Shown here: in pieces, positions 17,996 to 26,379 of the stretch
Layout: the number at the start of each line of letters is the position of its first letter
Numbering within the stretch: position 1 is the stretch's first letter
Source: Erythrobacter tepidarius
GTDB taxonomy: Bacteria; Pseudomonadota; Alphaproteobacteria; Sphingomonadales; Sphingomonadaceae
NCBI RefSeq assembly: GCF_002155695.1
Contig: NZ_MUYJ01000004.1
Coordinates: 62,001 to 126,000 of the forward strand
DNA length: 64,000 bases
Direction of reading: 5' to 3'
Program-made: the position numbers and the translations under genes
The notes under the pieces: model-generated
What the model saw: only the letters and a program-made list of their open reading frames with translations
Told to the model about the DNA's origin: nothing
The model's database searches: none

Positions 17996-19486
17996 ATGGT
18001 CGCGCTGGTGAGAACGGTCGCCTATCTCGGGCTGGAGGCACGCGCCGTCGAGGTGCAGTGCCACATCGGCCCCGGCCTGCCGCGCTTCAATGTCGTCGGC
18101 CTGCCCGACAAGGCGGTGAGCGAAAGCCGCGAGCGGGTGCAGGCGGCGCTGGCGGCGATGGGCCTCGCGCTGCCGCCCAAGCGAATCACCGTCAATCTTT
18201 CGCCCGCCGATCTTCCCAAGGACGGATCGCATTACGACCTGCCGATCGCGCTGGCGCTGCTGGCCGCGATGGGCGTGACCGATGCCGAGCAGCTGGGCGA
18301 CTGGATCGCGGTGGGCGAGCTGGCGCTGGATGGCCGGGTGGTCGCCAGTCCTGGCGTGCTGATTGCCGCGCTCCACGCCAGCGCGCAGGGTGCCGGGCTG
18401 ATCTGCCCCGCCGAACAGGGCCCCGAGGCGCGCTGGGCGAGCGGCGTGCCGGTGCTCGCGCCGCGCGATCTGGTGAGCCTCCTGGGCCATCTCAAGGGCA
18501 GCCTCGTCCTGCCCGAACCGCCGCGGGGCAGCGTGGCCGAGGCAGCAGGCGGCAATGATCTGAAGCAGGTCAAGGGGCAGGAGAGCGCCAAGCGCGCGCT
18601 GGAGATCGCAGCGGCCGGTGGGCACAATCTGCTGATGGTCGGCCCGCCCGGATCGGGCAAGAGCCTGCTGGCGAGCTGTCTGCCCGGCATCCTGCCCGAT
18701 CTCACCCCGGCAGAGGCGCTCGAGGTGTCGATGGTGCAGTCGGTCGCGGGGATGCTCGAGGCCGGGCGCATCAGCCGCGCCCGTCCGTTCCGCGCGCCGC
18801 ACCATTCGGCGAGCATGGCCGCGCTCACCGGCGGTGGGCTGAAGGTGCGCCCGGGGGAGGTCAGCCTCGCGCATCTGGGCGTGCTGTTCCTCGACGAATT
18901 GCCCGAATTCCAGCGTCCGGTGCTCGATTCGCTGCGCCAGCCGCTGGAAACCGGGCAGATCGATGTCGCGCGCGCCAATGCCCATGTCACCTTCCCGGCA
19001 CGCGTTCAGCTGGTCGCGGCGATGAACCCGTGCCGCTGCGGCTATGCCGGCGATCCGGCGCGCAATTGCAACAAGTATCCGCGCTGCATCGGCGAATATC
19101 AGGGGCGCCTGTCCGGCCCCTTGCTCGACCGGATCGATCTGCACGTCCATGTCGGGGCGGTGAGCGCATTGGACATGACCTTGCCCCCGCCCGCCGAGGG
19201 CAGCGCCGAAGTCGCCGCCCGGGTTGCCGCCGCCCGCGACCGCCAGACCGCGCGCGGCGTGCGCTCCAATGCCGAGCTGGAGGGCGCGAAGCTCGAAACC
19301 TTCGCCACTCCCGACGAGGCCGGGCGCAAGCTGCTGATGCAGGCGGCCGAGAAGCTGCGCCTTTCGGCACGCGGCTATACGCGGATGCTGCGGGTGGCGC
19401 GCACCATTGCCGATCTTGCCGGGGCCGAGAACGTCGGACGCATCCACATCGCCGAAGCGCTATCCTATCGGCTGATGACAGGTTAA
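17996..19486 (+). CDS. comM: YifB family Mg chelatase-like AAA ATPase (ComM)
   Basis: A 496-residue protein of the ComM/YifB type, a hexameric helicase that extends branch migration during natural transformation. It has the N-terminal ChlI-like domain (VALVRTVAYLGLEARAVEV), Walker A GPPGSGKSLL near 216-225, Walker B LFLDELPEF, sensor residues in a Mg-chelatase-type AAA core, and a C-terminal domain with a CxC...C metal-binding cluster (CRCGYAG and later Cys). No catalytic Lon protease dyad is expected for this family despite its database label. A TonB-like gene follows after 10 bp. Confidence 0.93.
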   Translation: MVALVRTVAYLGLEARAVEVQCHIGPGLPRFNVVGLPDKAVSESRERVQAALAAMGLALPPKRITVNLSPADLPKDGSHYDLPIALALLAAMGVTDAEQLGDWIAVGELALDGRVVASPGVLIAALHASAQGAGLICPAEQGPEARWASGVPVLAPRDLVSLLGHLKGSLVLPEPPRGSVAEAAGGNDLKQVKGQESAKRALEIAAAGGHNLLMVGPPGSGKSLLASCLPGILPDLTPAEALEVSMVQSVAGMLEAGRISRARPFRAPHHSASMAALTGGGLKVRPGEVSLAHLGVLFLDELPEFQRPVLDSLRQPLETGQIDVARANAHVTFPARVQLVAAMNPCRCGYAGDPARNCNKYPRCIGEYQGRLSGPLLDRIDLHVHVGAVSALDMTLPPPAEGSAEVAARVAAARDRQTARGVRSNAELEGAKLETFATPDEAGRKLLMQAAEKLRLSARGYTRMLRVARTIADLAGAENVGRIHIAEALSYRLMTG

Positions 19487-19496
19487 GGCGTGCGGT

Positions 19497-20375
19497 ATGG
19501 CCGGTTCCCCCTCCCCCGGCCAATCCAAGGGCGCAGTGGCACTTCCGGACGAACACCCAGCCTTGCTGACCGAGCGGCGCGCGCGGCCGGCCCGAGCGCG
19601 TTGGGGCGCCAAGCCCCGCCAGCGCTGGTTCAGCCTCGCCATCGCGCTCGCCATCGAGGGGTTGATCGTGCTGCTGCTGCTGACCCTCGGCGTGACGGTC
19701 ATGGGCGAGAAGGACGAGGAAGTGAAAGTCCTCACCCGGTTCACCGCGCGGGACTTCACGCCGCCGGCCGAACCCCAGCCGGAACAGCCGGCCGAGGCGC
19801 AGCCCGAGGAGAGCACCACGCCACTCGCAGTCCCGCCCGCGGCCGCGCGCCCGCCACCGCGCGATCTGCCCAAGCCCGAGCGACCCAAGCCGCCGATCAT
19901 CGCCAACCCGACAACCGTCCCACCCCCGCCGCCACCGCCGCCCCAGGCCGAACCAGCCCCGCGCGCCTCGCCCACGATTGCGGCGAGGATCAATCCGAAC
20001 AGCACCTACGGCCCGGTCGATTCGGGCCCGCCGCGCACCAGCATGGACACCGAGCGCGTCGGCACTGCCCCCAATGGCGAGCCGCTCTATGCCGCGCGCT
20101 GGTATCGCGAGCCGACCGATCAGGAGCTGGCGGGTTATCTCTCGACCGCCAGCAGCCCGGGTGTCGCGCTGATCGCCTGCAAGACTGTGGCAGGCTATTA
20201 TGTCGAGGATTGCACGCTGCTGAGCGAAAGTCCGCAAGGCGCTGGGCTGGGCCGGGCAGTGCTGGCGGCTGCGTGGCAGTTCCGGGTGCGCCCGGCGCGG
20301 CTCGGCGGGCGCGAGCAGTTCGGGTCATGGGTGCGGATCAGGATCACCTATTCGCAAAGCCGTGTGTCGCGGTGA
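19497..20375 (+). CDS. TonB-like energy transducer / proline-rich membrane protein
   Basis: A 292-residue protein with one N-terminal membrane helix (about 43-67), a long Pro/Glu/Ala-rich periplasmic linker including a run of eight prolines near 142-150, and a C-terminal globular part (about 175-285) whose last portion (WQFRVRPARLGGREQFGSWVRIRITY) resembles the TonB C-terminal domain. It could transmit proton-motive force to an outer-membrane receptor or be a TonB-like structural protein. No exbB/exbD genes are adjacent. It follows comM by 10 bp. Confidence 0.7.
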   Translation: MAGSPSPGQSKGAVALPDEHPALLTERRARPARARWGAKPRQRWFSLAIALAIEGLIVLLLLTLGVTVMGEKDEEVKVLTRFTARDFTPPAEPQPEQPAEAQPEESTTPLAVPPAAARPPPRDLPKPERPKPPIIANPTTVPPPPPPPPQAEPAPRASPTIAARINPNSTYGPVDSGPPRTSMDTERVGTAPNGEPLYAARWYREPTDQELAGYLSTASSPGVALIACKTVAGYYVEDCTLLSESPQGAGLGRAVLAAAWQFRVRPARLGGREQFGSWVRIRITYSQSRVSR

Positions 20376-20382
20376 TTCTCGT

Positions 20383-20470
20383 GGCAGACCCCCCGCCCCG
20401 CCTCCCCGCCCGACCACCACAGAGTGGTACTATTGGGGGCCGGGCGGGGAGGCGGGGCGGGGGGTCTGCC
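20383..20470. repeat. 30-bp perfect inverted repeat with G-quadruplex potential
   Basis: Arms 20383-20412 and 20441-20470 are exact reverse complements over 30 bases, with a 28-base loop that itself can pair (ACCAC/GTGGT). The right arm on the plus strand is almost all purine and has five or more G-runs of three to six separated by one to three bases, a strong G-quadruplex motif. It lies between the convergent tonB-like and recQ genes and probably serves as a bidirectional terminator; it could also be a dispersed palindromic repeat. Confidence 0.85.
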
Positions 20471-20493
20471 GATTCGCGCAAGCGAATCGCGTA

Positions 20494-22278
20494 TCAGGAA
20501 CGCAGGTGCTCACGCACCACGGCGATAAAATCCGGCCCCCAGGTTTCCAGCTTCTTCGCCCCCACACCCGCGATCGTGCCGAGTTCAGCCAGCGTTTCGG
20601 GACAATGGAGGGCCATGTCCCGCAGGACCGAATCATGGAAGATGACATAGGCGGGAAGCCCATGTTCGGCGGCGAGCGCTCTGCGCTTGGCCCGCAGCGC
20701 CTCGAACAGGCTATTGCCGACCGGGTTGGCCGCCGCCTCGCTGCCGCGGGTGCGGCGTTGGCGGAGCGGCGGCTCGGCGATCATCACCGCGGTCTCGCCC
20801 TTGAACACGCCCCGCGCCTCCGGCCCCAGCATCAAGCCGCCATGCTCGGTTGCTACCAGCATCCCGCGCGCGACCAGAGTGCGCGCCAGCGGCCGCAGCA
20901 GCCGTACCTCATGCGGGACGACGATGCCGAACACCGACAGCCGGTCATGCCCGCGCGCGGCGATTCGCTCGTCGTTCTGGCCGGTCAGCACCTTTTCGAT
21001 ATGGCCGATGCCGAAACTCTGCCCGGTGCGGTAGACCGCCGAGAGCAATTTGCGTGCGAGTTCGCTCGCCTCGACCACGCGGGGCGGATCGAGACAATTA
21101 TCGCAATTGCCGCAGACATCAGGTGGATGTTCGCCGAAATGGCGGAGCAGGATCGCCCGGCGGCAGATCGAGGCCTCGACCAGCGCCGCCAGCGCATCGA
21201 GCCGCGCGTTCTCGGCAGGCAGGCGTTCGGGCTCGAGCTGGCCGAGCCACTGCCTTGCACGGGCGAAATCGGACGCGCCCCAGAACAGGTGCGCCTCGGC
21301 CGGATCGCCATCACGGCCCGCACGGCCGGTTTCCTGATAATAAGCCTCGATCGATTTCGGCAGCCCGGCATGGATCACGAAACGCACATCGGGCTTGTCG
21401 ATGCCCATGCCGAAAGCAATGGTGGCGACCATCACCATGCTTTCCGAAGTGACGAATTCCGCCTGCACCTTGGCCCGGCGATCTGGGTCGAGGCCGGCGT
21501 GGTAGAACCCCGCTTGGCGGCCCGTGCGGGCGATGGCGGCGGCGAGATCCTCGGCCTGCTTGCGACTCGGGGCATAGACGATCCCCGCCCCGTTGAGCCG
21601 CTGAAGCAGTGCGACGATCTGGCGCGTCCCCGAATCACGCGGGGTGATGGCATAGCGGATATTGGGCCGGTCGAACCCGGCGACGATCAGGCCCCCGAGC
21701 GGGATGCCGAGCTGCCGCAGAATGTCCGCGCGGGTCGCCTGATCGGCAGTGGCGGTGAGCGCCAGGCGGGGAACATCGGGAAAGCGGTCGAGCAGCGGGC
21801 GCAGCATCCGGTAGTCGGGGCGGAAATCGTGCCCCCATTCGGACACGCAATGCGCCTCGTCGATGGCGAAGAGCGCGATTCGCGTATGTTCCAGCAGGCG
21901 TTGAAACCCGGCGGTCGAGGCGCGTTCGGGGGCGACATAGAGCAGATCCAGCGCGCCGTCGCGCAGCGCCTGCGCGGTCACGGCATTGCCGCTGTCGGCT
22001 GAGGTCATCGACGCCGCACGGATCCCGGCCGCACTGGCCGAACGGATCTGGTCATGCATCAGCGCGATCAGCGGGGAGATGACGATCGCGGTGCCGGCCC
22101 GCGCGAGCGCGGGGATCTGGTAGCACAGGCTCTTGCCCGCCCCGGTCGGCATCAGCGCCAGCGTATGCGCGCCCGCCATCACCCGGGCGATCACCGCCTC
22201 TTGCTGGCCGCGAAACGCGGTGTAGCCGAAGGTGCGGCGCAGAATATCGTGGAGTTCGGAACCGAGGGGCGCGTGCAT
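20494..22278 (-). CDS. recQ: ATP-dependent DNA helicase RecQ
   Basis: 3'-5' DNA helicase of recombination and fork repair. The 594-residue protein has Walker A MPTGAGKSLCYQ (about 43-54), DEAH in IDEAHCVSEWGHDFRPDY, helicase motifs IV-VI ending in QETGRAGRDG, a zinc-binding CGNCDNC, an RQC winged helix, and a C-terminal HRDC domain. It is full length for the RecQ class (about 600). A winged-helix regulator lies 61 bp upstream on the same strand. Confidence 0.97.
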   Translation of the reverse strand: MHAPLGSELHDILRRTFGYTAFRGQQEAVIARVMAGAHTLALMPTGAGKSLCYQIPALARAGTAIVISPLIALMHDQIRSASAAGIRAASMTSADSGNAVTAQALRDGALDLLYVAPERASTAGFQRLLEHTRIALFAIDEAHCVSEWGHDFRPDYRMLRPLLDRFPDVPRLALTATADQATRADILRQLGIPLGGLIVAGFDRPNIRYAITPRDSGTRQIVALLQRLNGAGIVYAPSRKQAEDLAAAIARTGRQAGFYHAGLDPDRRAKVQAEFVTSESMVMVATIAFGMGIDKPDVRFVIHAGLPKSIEAYYQETGRAGRDGDPAEAHLFWGASDFARARQWLGQLEPERLPAENARLDALAALVEASICRRAILLRHFGEHPPDVCGNCDNCLDPPRVVEASELARKLLSAVYRTGQSFGIGHIEKVLTGQNDERIAARGHDRLSVFGIVVPHEVRLLRPLARTLVARGMLVATEHGGLMLGPEARGVFKGETAVMIAEPPLRQRRTRGSEAAANPVGNSLFEALRAKRRALAAEHGLPAYVIFHDSVLRDMALHCPETLAELGTIAGVGAKKLETWGPDFIAVVREHLRS

Positions 22279-22339
22279 GAGGCGGCCCTAGCCCATGGCT
22301 CAGGCCGAAAGCACCCAAGCCGGCGGCGCTATCGACGGA

Positions 22340-22894
22340 TTATCCCGCAGCAGCGGCTTTCGCGGCGGCAAGATCGACCACATCGCCCTTGCCAAGCGCT
22401 GTGCCCGGGGTAGCGATGGTGCCGTCGGCGCGGCGGCCAAGATCGGCGGGACGGGTCAGCCACAGGTCCTGCGGGCCGAGAATGCGTCCGTCATGCGCGA
22501 GTATCGAGACCGGGCCGATCGGCAGCCGATCTCGCTCGTCGACCAGCACCGGATCCTCGACCACTTGCTCGCTGCTGTATTTCTGGCCCCACTGGCGCAG
22601 CGCCACCATGGCGGGCAGCAGGTCGAGACCCTTTTCGGTCAGACGATATTCGATCTTGCGGCGATCATCGGCGCAAGGCTCGCGCTTGAGGATGCCATGC
22701 TCCACCAGCTTGGCGAGACGGTTGGACAGGATGTTGCGGGCAATGCCGAGCTCGCTGAGAAATTCCTCGAAATGCTTGAGACCGTTGAAACTCGCGCGCA
22801 GGATCATGAACGACCAGCGTTCCCCCATCACATCGAGCGCCTGAGGCAGCCCGCATTCGATCAGATCCTTGAGCGGTTCTCTCAACTCACCCAT
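22340..22894 (-). CDS. HxlR family winged-helix transcriptional regulator
   Basis: A 184-residue MarR/HxlR-like DNA-binding protein. The N-terminal half shows the HxlR pattern: Cys14 (ECGLPQALDVMGERWSF), then LSELGIARNILSNRLAKL as helix-turn-helix and a wing ending YRLTEKG (about 90). The C-terminal 70 residues form a small extra domain. It is divergent from the secreted CC_3452-like gene across 207 bp rich in palindromes, so autoregulation and control of that gene are plausible but unproven. The lone cysteine near residue 14 matches redox- or aldehyde-sensing members of the family (for example QorR/HypR type). Confidence 0.9.
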   Translation of the reverse strand: MGELREPLKDLIECGLPQALDVMGERWSFMILRASFNGLKHFEEFLSELGIARNILSNRLAKLVEHGILKREPCADDRRKIEYRLTEKGLDLLPAMVALRQWGQKYSSEQVVEDPVLVDERDRLPIGPVSILAHDGRILGPQDLWLTRPADLGRRADGTIATPGTALGKGDVVDLAAAKAAAAG

Positions 22895-22967
22895 AGCTAC
22901 CGTCCCTTCCCTTGCGGGGTGATATGTAACCGCATTTTCGGGCTGTCACAAAAAAAATCCCGTTTTC

Positions 22968-23046
22968 GGTTGCAACTCGCAACCTAGATTGTTAAGTAGC
23001 GAATAGCAACTGGTTTCGAATCGAAATGTTGCATTGCAAAATGCAA
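22968..23046. promoter_or_regulatory. Cluster of palindromes in the hxlR-like/CC_3452-like divergent promoter
   Basis: Three dyads occur in 80 bases: GGTTGC-N5-GCAACC (22968-22984), TTTCGA-A-TCGAAA (23014-23026, perfect) and TTGCAT-N6-ATGCAA (23029-23046). The first and third share a TTGC/GCAA core. They lie in the AT-richer intergenic space between the divergent genes and are candidate operators, for example for the HxlR regulator. No -35/-10 pair is convincing. Confidence 0.45.
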
Positions 23047-23101
23047 GGATAGAGACCACAGGGCGATCGCCCCTCAAGACCACAAAGCAAAGGACAAAGC
23101 G

Positions 23102-23446
23102 ATGACGAACACCCTCTCCCTCCCCCGCTCCGGCAAACTCGCGATCCTCGCCTCGGCTGTGCTCTACACCGGGCTGGCCTTCGGCGTGGTTACCTCGACC
23201 ACCCCGGCCAACGCCGCTGGCGGCGCCTATTACAGCGCCACGCTCGCCGCGCCGGCGGGCGAAACGACCGCGGTTGCCGGCGGCGTCGCCTGGACCTGCG
23301 CGGGCACTACCTGCGTCGCCAACAAGGCGAGCGCCCGCCCGCTGCGCGTCTGCCGCGGCCTGAACCGCAAGTTCGGCGAAATCGCCGCCTTCCGCGTCGA
23401 TGGTGCAGAACTGGCCGCCGACGAACTGGCCAAGTGCAACGCCTGA
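23102..23446 (+). CDS. Small secreted protein, CC_3452-like
   Basis: A 114-residue exported protein. A signal peptide (about 1-38, ending ANA) precedes an about 75-residue mature domain with four cysteines (WTC, TTC, VCRG, KCNA) that probably form two disulfides, and the motif ARPLRVCRGLNRKFGEIAAF. I associate this pattern with the CC_3452 family of sphingomonads and caulobacters (from memory). No function is known. The ATG at 23102 is preceded by an A/G-rich leader including AAAGGACAAAGCG. A strong terminator follows. Confidence 0.8.
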   Translation: MTNTLSLPRSGKLAILASAVLYTGLAFGVVTSTTPANAAGGAYYSATLAAPAGETTAVAGGVAWTCAGTTCVANKASARPLRVCRGLNRKFGEIAAFRVDGAELAADELAKCNA

Positions 23447-23468
23447 TCAAGCACCGCACCTGATCCCC

Positions 23469-23562
23469 GCCGTCCGGCCCCCTCTCCAGCCCGGACGGCG
23501 CTGCACAGCCCCCGGAACGCCTGTCCCCCCGATGCCGCGTTCCGGGGGCGTGTTTTGCGGTT
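23469..23562 (+). terminator. Tandem hairpins ending the CC_3452-like transcript
   Basis: A first stem has 9-bp arms (23469-23477 and 23491-23499). A second has perfect 12-bp arms (23509-23520 and 23537-23548) followed by TGTTTTGCGGTTTTT. The second is a convincing intrinsic terminator for the plus-strand gene. Confidence 0.8.
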
Positions 23563-23649
23563 TTTCGCACCCGCCTGCGCGGGCGTCTCTTCGCCGCGGT
23601 TTCTGCCGAAGCGCGGCGAGCTTGTTCCACCAGCCCCGCGGATCGGGTT

Positions 23650-24276
23650 TCAGCGCGCTTCGGATCGCAAGGACGAGAGCAGCCCGGCCTCAACCAGCGC
23701 CGCCTCCAGCCCCGCTGCATCGGTGAACAGGTGCGTGTTCCAGCCGCGCGCCTTGGCGGCGGCGATGTTGGCGGGATTGTCGTCGGTGAAGAACAGCTGC
23801 GCTCCGGTGCGGCGGCTGCGCGCCTCGAGGATCTCGTAGATTCGCGGCTCGGGCTTGGCGACTTTCTCGACGCCAGAGACGATGATGTCCGCAAAGTGGT
23901 CAAAGATCGGCTGGGTCGGACGGAACGCCTGCCAGAACCTGTCACCGAAATTGGTCAGGCAGTAGAGCGGGACGCCCGCGGCCGCCAGCCGCTCGACGAT
24001 TTCATGCGAACCCTCGACCGGGCCGGGCACGGTTTCGTTGAAACGGGTGGCATAGGCGCGGATATGCGCCTCGTATTGCGGGAAGCGGGCGATCCGTTCG
24101 GGCACCATGTCGGCCAGCGCGCGGCCGCGGTCATGCTCGAAATGCCATTCCTCGGTCACGACGTTGGCAAGGAACCATTCAAGCTCCTCGCGGTCATCGA
24201 TCAGCTTCTCGAACAGGGCGGAAAGCTGCCACTGGAACAGCACCCGCCCGACATCGAACACGACTGCGGTCTGCAC
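23650..24276 (-). CDS. HAD family hydrolase (YihX-like)
   Basis: A 208-residue HAD phosphatase. Motif I VVFDVGRVLFQW has the nucleophilic Asp followed by x-Gly, as in the alpha-D-glucose-1-phosphate phosphatase YihX group; motif II is LTNFG, motif III the Lys in KPEPRIYE, and motif IV TDDNPANI. A helical cap domain lies between motifs I and II. The GTG start at 24276 (MQTAVVFDVG) follows GAGGAG by 10 bases; an open frame continues upstream to 24348 through the rpmJ terminator and is unlikely to be coding. Substrate unknown. Confidence 0.88.
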   Translation of the reverse strand: MQTAVVFDVGRVLFQWQLSALFEKLIDDREELEWFLANVVTEEWHFEHDRGRALADMVPERIARFPQYEAHIRAYATRFNETVPGPVEGSHEIVERLAAAGVPLYCLTNFGDRFWQAFRPTQPIFDHFADIIVSGVEKVAKPEPRIYEILEARSRRTGAQLFFTDDNPANIAAAKARGWNTHLFTDAAGLEAALVEAGLLSSLRSEAR

Positions 24277-24301
24277 GCCCGCTACGCTCCTCAAACGATT
24301 T

Positions 24302-24331
24302 CGGCCCGCGCTCCGACAAGGAGGCGGGCCG
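24302..24331 (-). terminator. Terminator of rpmJ
   Basis: Perfect 8-bp G+C arms (24302-24309 and 24324-24331) with a 14-base loop; on the minus strand it is followed by AAATCGTTT. It lies between rpmJ and the HAD gene, 40 bp after the rpmJ stop. Confidence 0.55.
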
Positions 24332-24370
24332 TGCATGTCATCAGCCACCCCTGCGGGCAGCCGCGCCGGT

Positions 24371-24496
24371 TCAGCCCTGGCGGGCCTTGAAGCGACGATT
24401 GGTCTTGTTGATCACATAGGTGCGGCCACGACGACGGATCACGCGGTTATCGCGATGGCGGCCCTTCAGCGACTTGAGGCTGTTGACGATCTTCAT
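24371..24496 (-). CDS. rpmJ: 50S ribosomal protein L36 (zinc-free type)
   Basis: A 41-residue basic protein starting [18 protein letters not shown] and ending NRRFKARQG. This is the alphaproteobacterial L36 form that lacks the CxxC...CxxxxH zinc site. It is alone here, with its own terminator and 103 bp before galE on the same strand. Confidence 0.97.
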   Translation of the reverse strand: MKIVNSLKSLKGRHRDNRVIRRRGRTYVINKTNRRFKARQG

Positions 24497-24599
24497 GGCT
24501 CTTACGCTTTCAAATGCAAAGCGCGCCGGAAGCGGTCCGACGCGCGGAAATCGAAGCGAGCCGTTAGCGCCGCCCGCCCTGCGCGTCAATGCGAGTCTG

Positions 24600-25625
24600 T
24601 CAGGCAGCCTCGCGCAAATCGGCCAGTTTCCGTTCCCAGGCCAACGCATGGGCAATGATCGTGTCGAGATCGGCGTACCGCGGCTCCCAGCCGAGCGTTT
24701 CGCGAAGGCGGCGCGAATCGGCAATCAGCGAATCGGGATCGCCCGCGCGGCGGCCCTCGATGCGGCGCACGAGCCTGCGGTTCGTCACACGATCGACGGC
24801 ATCAAGCACCTCGCGCACCGAAAAGCCCCGGCCATAGCCGCAGTTCAACGTCAGCGAGCGCGAAGGCGCGGCCATCAGCGCCTCCAGCGTCAGCACGTGC
24901 GCGGCGGCAAGGTCGCTGACGTGGATATAGTCGCGCACCCCGGTGCCGTCGGGCGTGGCGTAATCGGTGCCGAACACGCTGACCGATTCGCGCAGGCCCA
25001 GCGCCGCCTCGATCGCCACCTTGATCAGATGCGTCGCCCCGGTGGTCGATTGCCCGCTGCGCGCCAGCGGATCGGCCCCCGCAACATTGAAGTAGCGCAG
25101 CACTCCGACATTGAGCGGGTGGGCCGCCGCGACATGGCGAAGCATCTGCTCGGTCATCAGCTTCGAAAAGCCATAGGGGTTGATCGGACGCTGCGGCGTG
25201 TCCTCCGACACAGCCGCGACATCGGGAATGCCGTAAGTCGCTGCGGTGGAGGAGAAAATGAAATGCGGCACCCCGGCCTTCACCGCCGCCTCGATCAGCA
25301 CCCGGCTCTTGGCGGTGTTGTTGTGATAATATTTGAGCGGATCGGCGACGCTTTCGGGCACCACCACCGAACCGGCGAAGTGCATGATCGCCCCGCGCCC
25401 TTCGCCCATGCCCTGTTCGGCGAAGATCCGCGCCAGCAGCGCCGCGTCCTCGATATCGCCATGATAGAAGGGCACGCCGGCAGGCACGGCAAATCGGAAG
25501 CCGGTCACCAGATTGTCGATCACCGCCACCGGCCAGCCGGCATCGCGCAGCGCCAGCACCGCGTGGCTGCCGATATAGCCCGCCCCGCCGGTGACGAGCA
25601 CGCAAGGTTTGCCGCAAAATGTCAT
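24600..25625 (-). CDS. galE: UDP-glucose 4-epimerase
   Basis: Interconverts UDP-glucose and UDP-galactose, supplying sugar nucleotides for surface glycans. The 341-residue extended SDR has the NAD motif TGGAGYIGS near 11-19, the catalytic Ser/Thr region FSSTAATYG, the active-site YGFSK (Tyr-x-x-x-Lys) near 152, and the C-terminal substrate-binding [10 protein letters not shown]. Full length for the family. It could feed the polysaccharide locus found 19 kb away. Confidence 0.95.
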   Translation of the reverse strand: MTFCGKPCVLVTGGAGYIGSHAVLALRDAGWPVAVIDNLVTGFRFAVPAGVPFYHGDIEDAALLARIFAEQGMGEGRGAIMHFAGSVVVPESVADPLKYYHNNTAKSRVLIEAAVKAGVPHFIFSSTAATYGIPDVAAVSEDTPQRPINPYGFSKLMTEQMLRHVAAAHPLNVGVLRYFNVAGADPLARSGQSTTGATHLIKVAIEAALGLRESVSVFGTDYATPDGTGVRDYIHVSDLAAAHVLTLEALMAAPSRSLTLNCGYGRGFSVREVLDAVDRVTNRRLVRRIEGRRAGDPDSLIADSRRLRETLGWEPRYADLDTIIAHALAWERKLADLREAA

Positions 25626-25746
25626 GCAACGTGCCCTAGCACGCAGAGTGTTTGGAAAACGTCAACCGCCCCGCGGCCACAGCAGGCCTGTGCATGGCTC
25701 CGTGCTAGGCTTATAGGCTTCGGGGCCACCAAAAGGAATTGCTGCC

Positions 25747-26379
25747 ATGCGTAAGATCCGCCTGCTTGTCCCTGTCATCGCTGCCGCGGGGCTGGCCCTG
25801 TCGGCCTGCGCGACCACGCCCTATACTGGCCCGGTCGAAGTCACCCGCTTTGTAGCCGAACAGCCGGCGGGGCTGGGACAGGGAACCATCGCGATCACCT
25901 TCCCCGACGCAATGGACAACATGGCCGCGCGCTCGGCCTTTGCCGCCGCGGTCAGCGCAGAGCTGGCGCGGCTCGGCTACACCGTCGTTCCCGAAGGCAG
26001 CCCCGCTGGCCAGACCGCCGCGATCCGCACCACCCGCAATGCCATCGCCGCCGCCGACCAGAGCCGCCCTGGCCCGGTCAGCGTCGGGGTCGGCGGATCG
26101 ACTGGCAGCTATGGCTCGGGCCTCGGCGTGGGGGTGGGCATCAACCTTGGTGGCGGGCGCGAGAGTCCGAGCGTGATGACCGTTCTTTCGGTGCGCATCA
26201 CCCGCGCCGACGGGGTCACCCTATGGGAAGGCCGCGCACAGATCGCGACGGGGGTGAAGTCGCCCTTCTCGCAGACCAACACCAGCGCAAAGACGCTGGC
26301 GGCGGGCTTGTTCAGGGACTTTCCGGGTGGCAATGGCGAAACCGTGACGATCAGTGTCAAAAAGCTCCAAGGAAAGTGA
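25747..26379 (+). CDS. DUF4136 domain-containing lipoprotein
   Basis: A 210-residue lipoprotein. A leader with lipobox LALSAC (Cys about 21) is followed by a domain typical of DUF4136: a beta strand VTRF, the Ala-rich helix with [17 protein letters not shown], a Gly/Ser-rich loop (about 115-138), and a final strand/helix with WEGRAQ. DUF4136 proteins are outer-membrane or periplasmic lipoproteins of unknown function. AAAAGGAA lies upstream of ATG. The TGA overlaps the ATG of the M14 gene by one base (TGATG). Confidence 0.85.
   Translation: MRKIRLLVPVIAAAGLALSACATTPYTGPVEVTRFVAEQPAGLGQGTIAITFPDAMDNMAARSAFAAAVSAELARLGYTVVPEGSPAGQTAAIRTTRNAIAAADQSRPGPVSVGVGGSTGSYGSGLGVGVGINLGGGRESPSVMTVLSVRITRADGVTLWEGRAQIATGVKSPFSQTNTSAKTLAAGLFRDFPGGNGETVTISVKKLQGK

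Noticed and set aside
20362-22002. A 546-codon plus-strand frame through recQ
   Set aside because: Antisense to a full RecQ with all motifs and begins inside the inverted repeat; not a gene.
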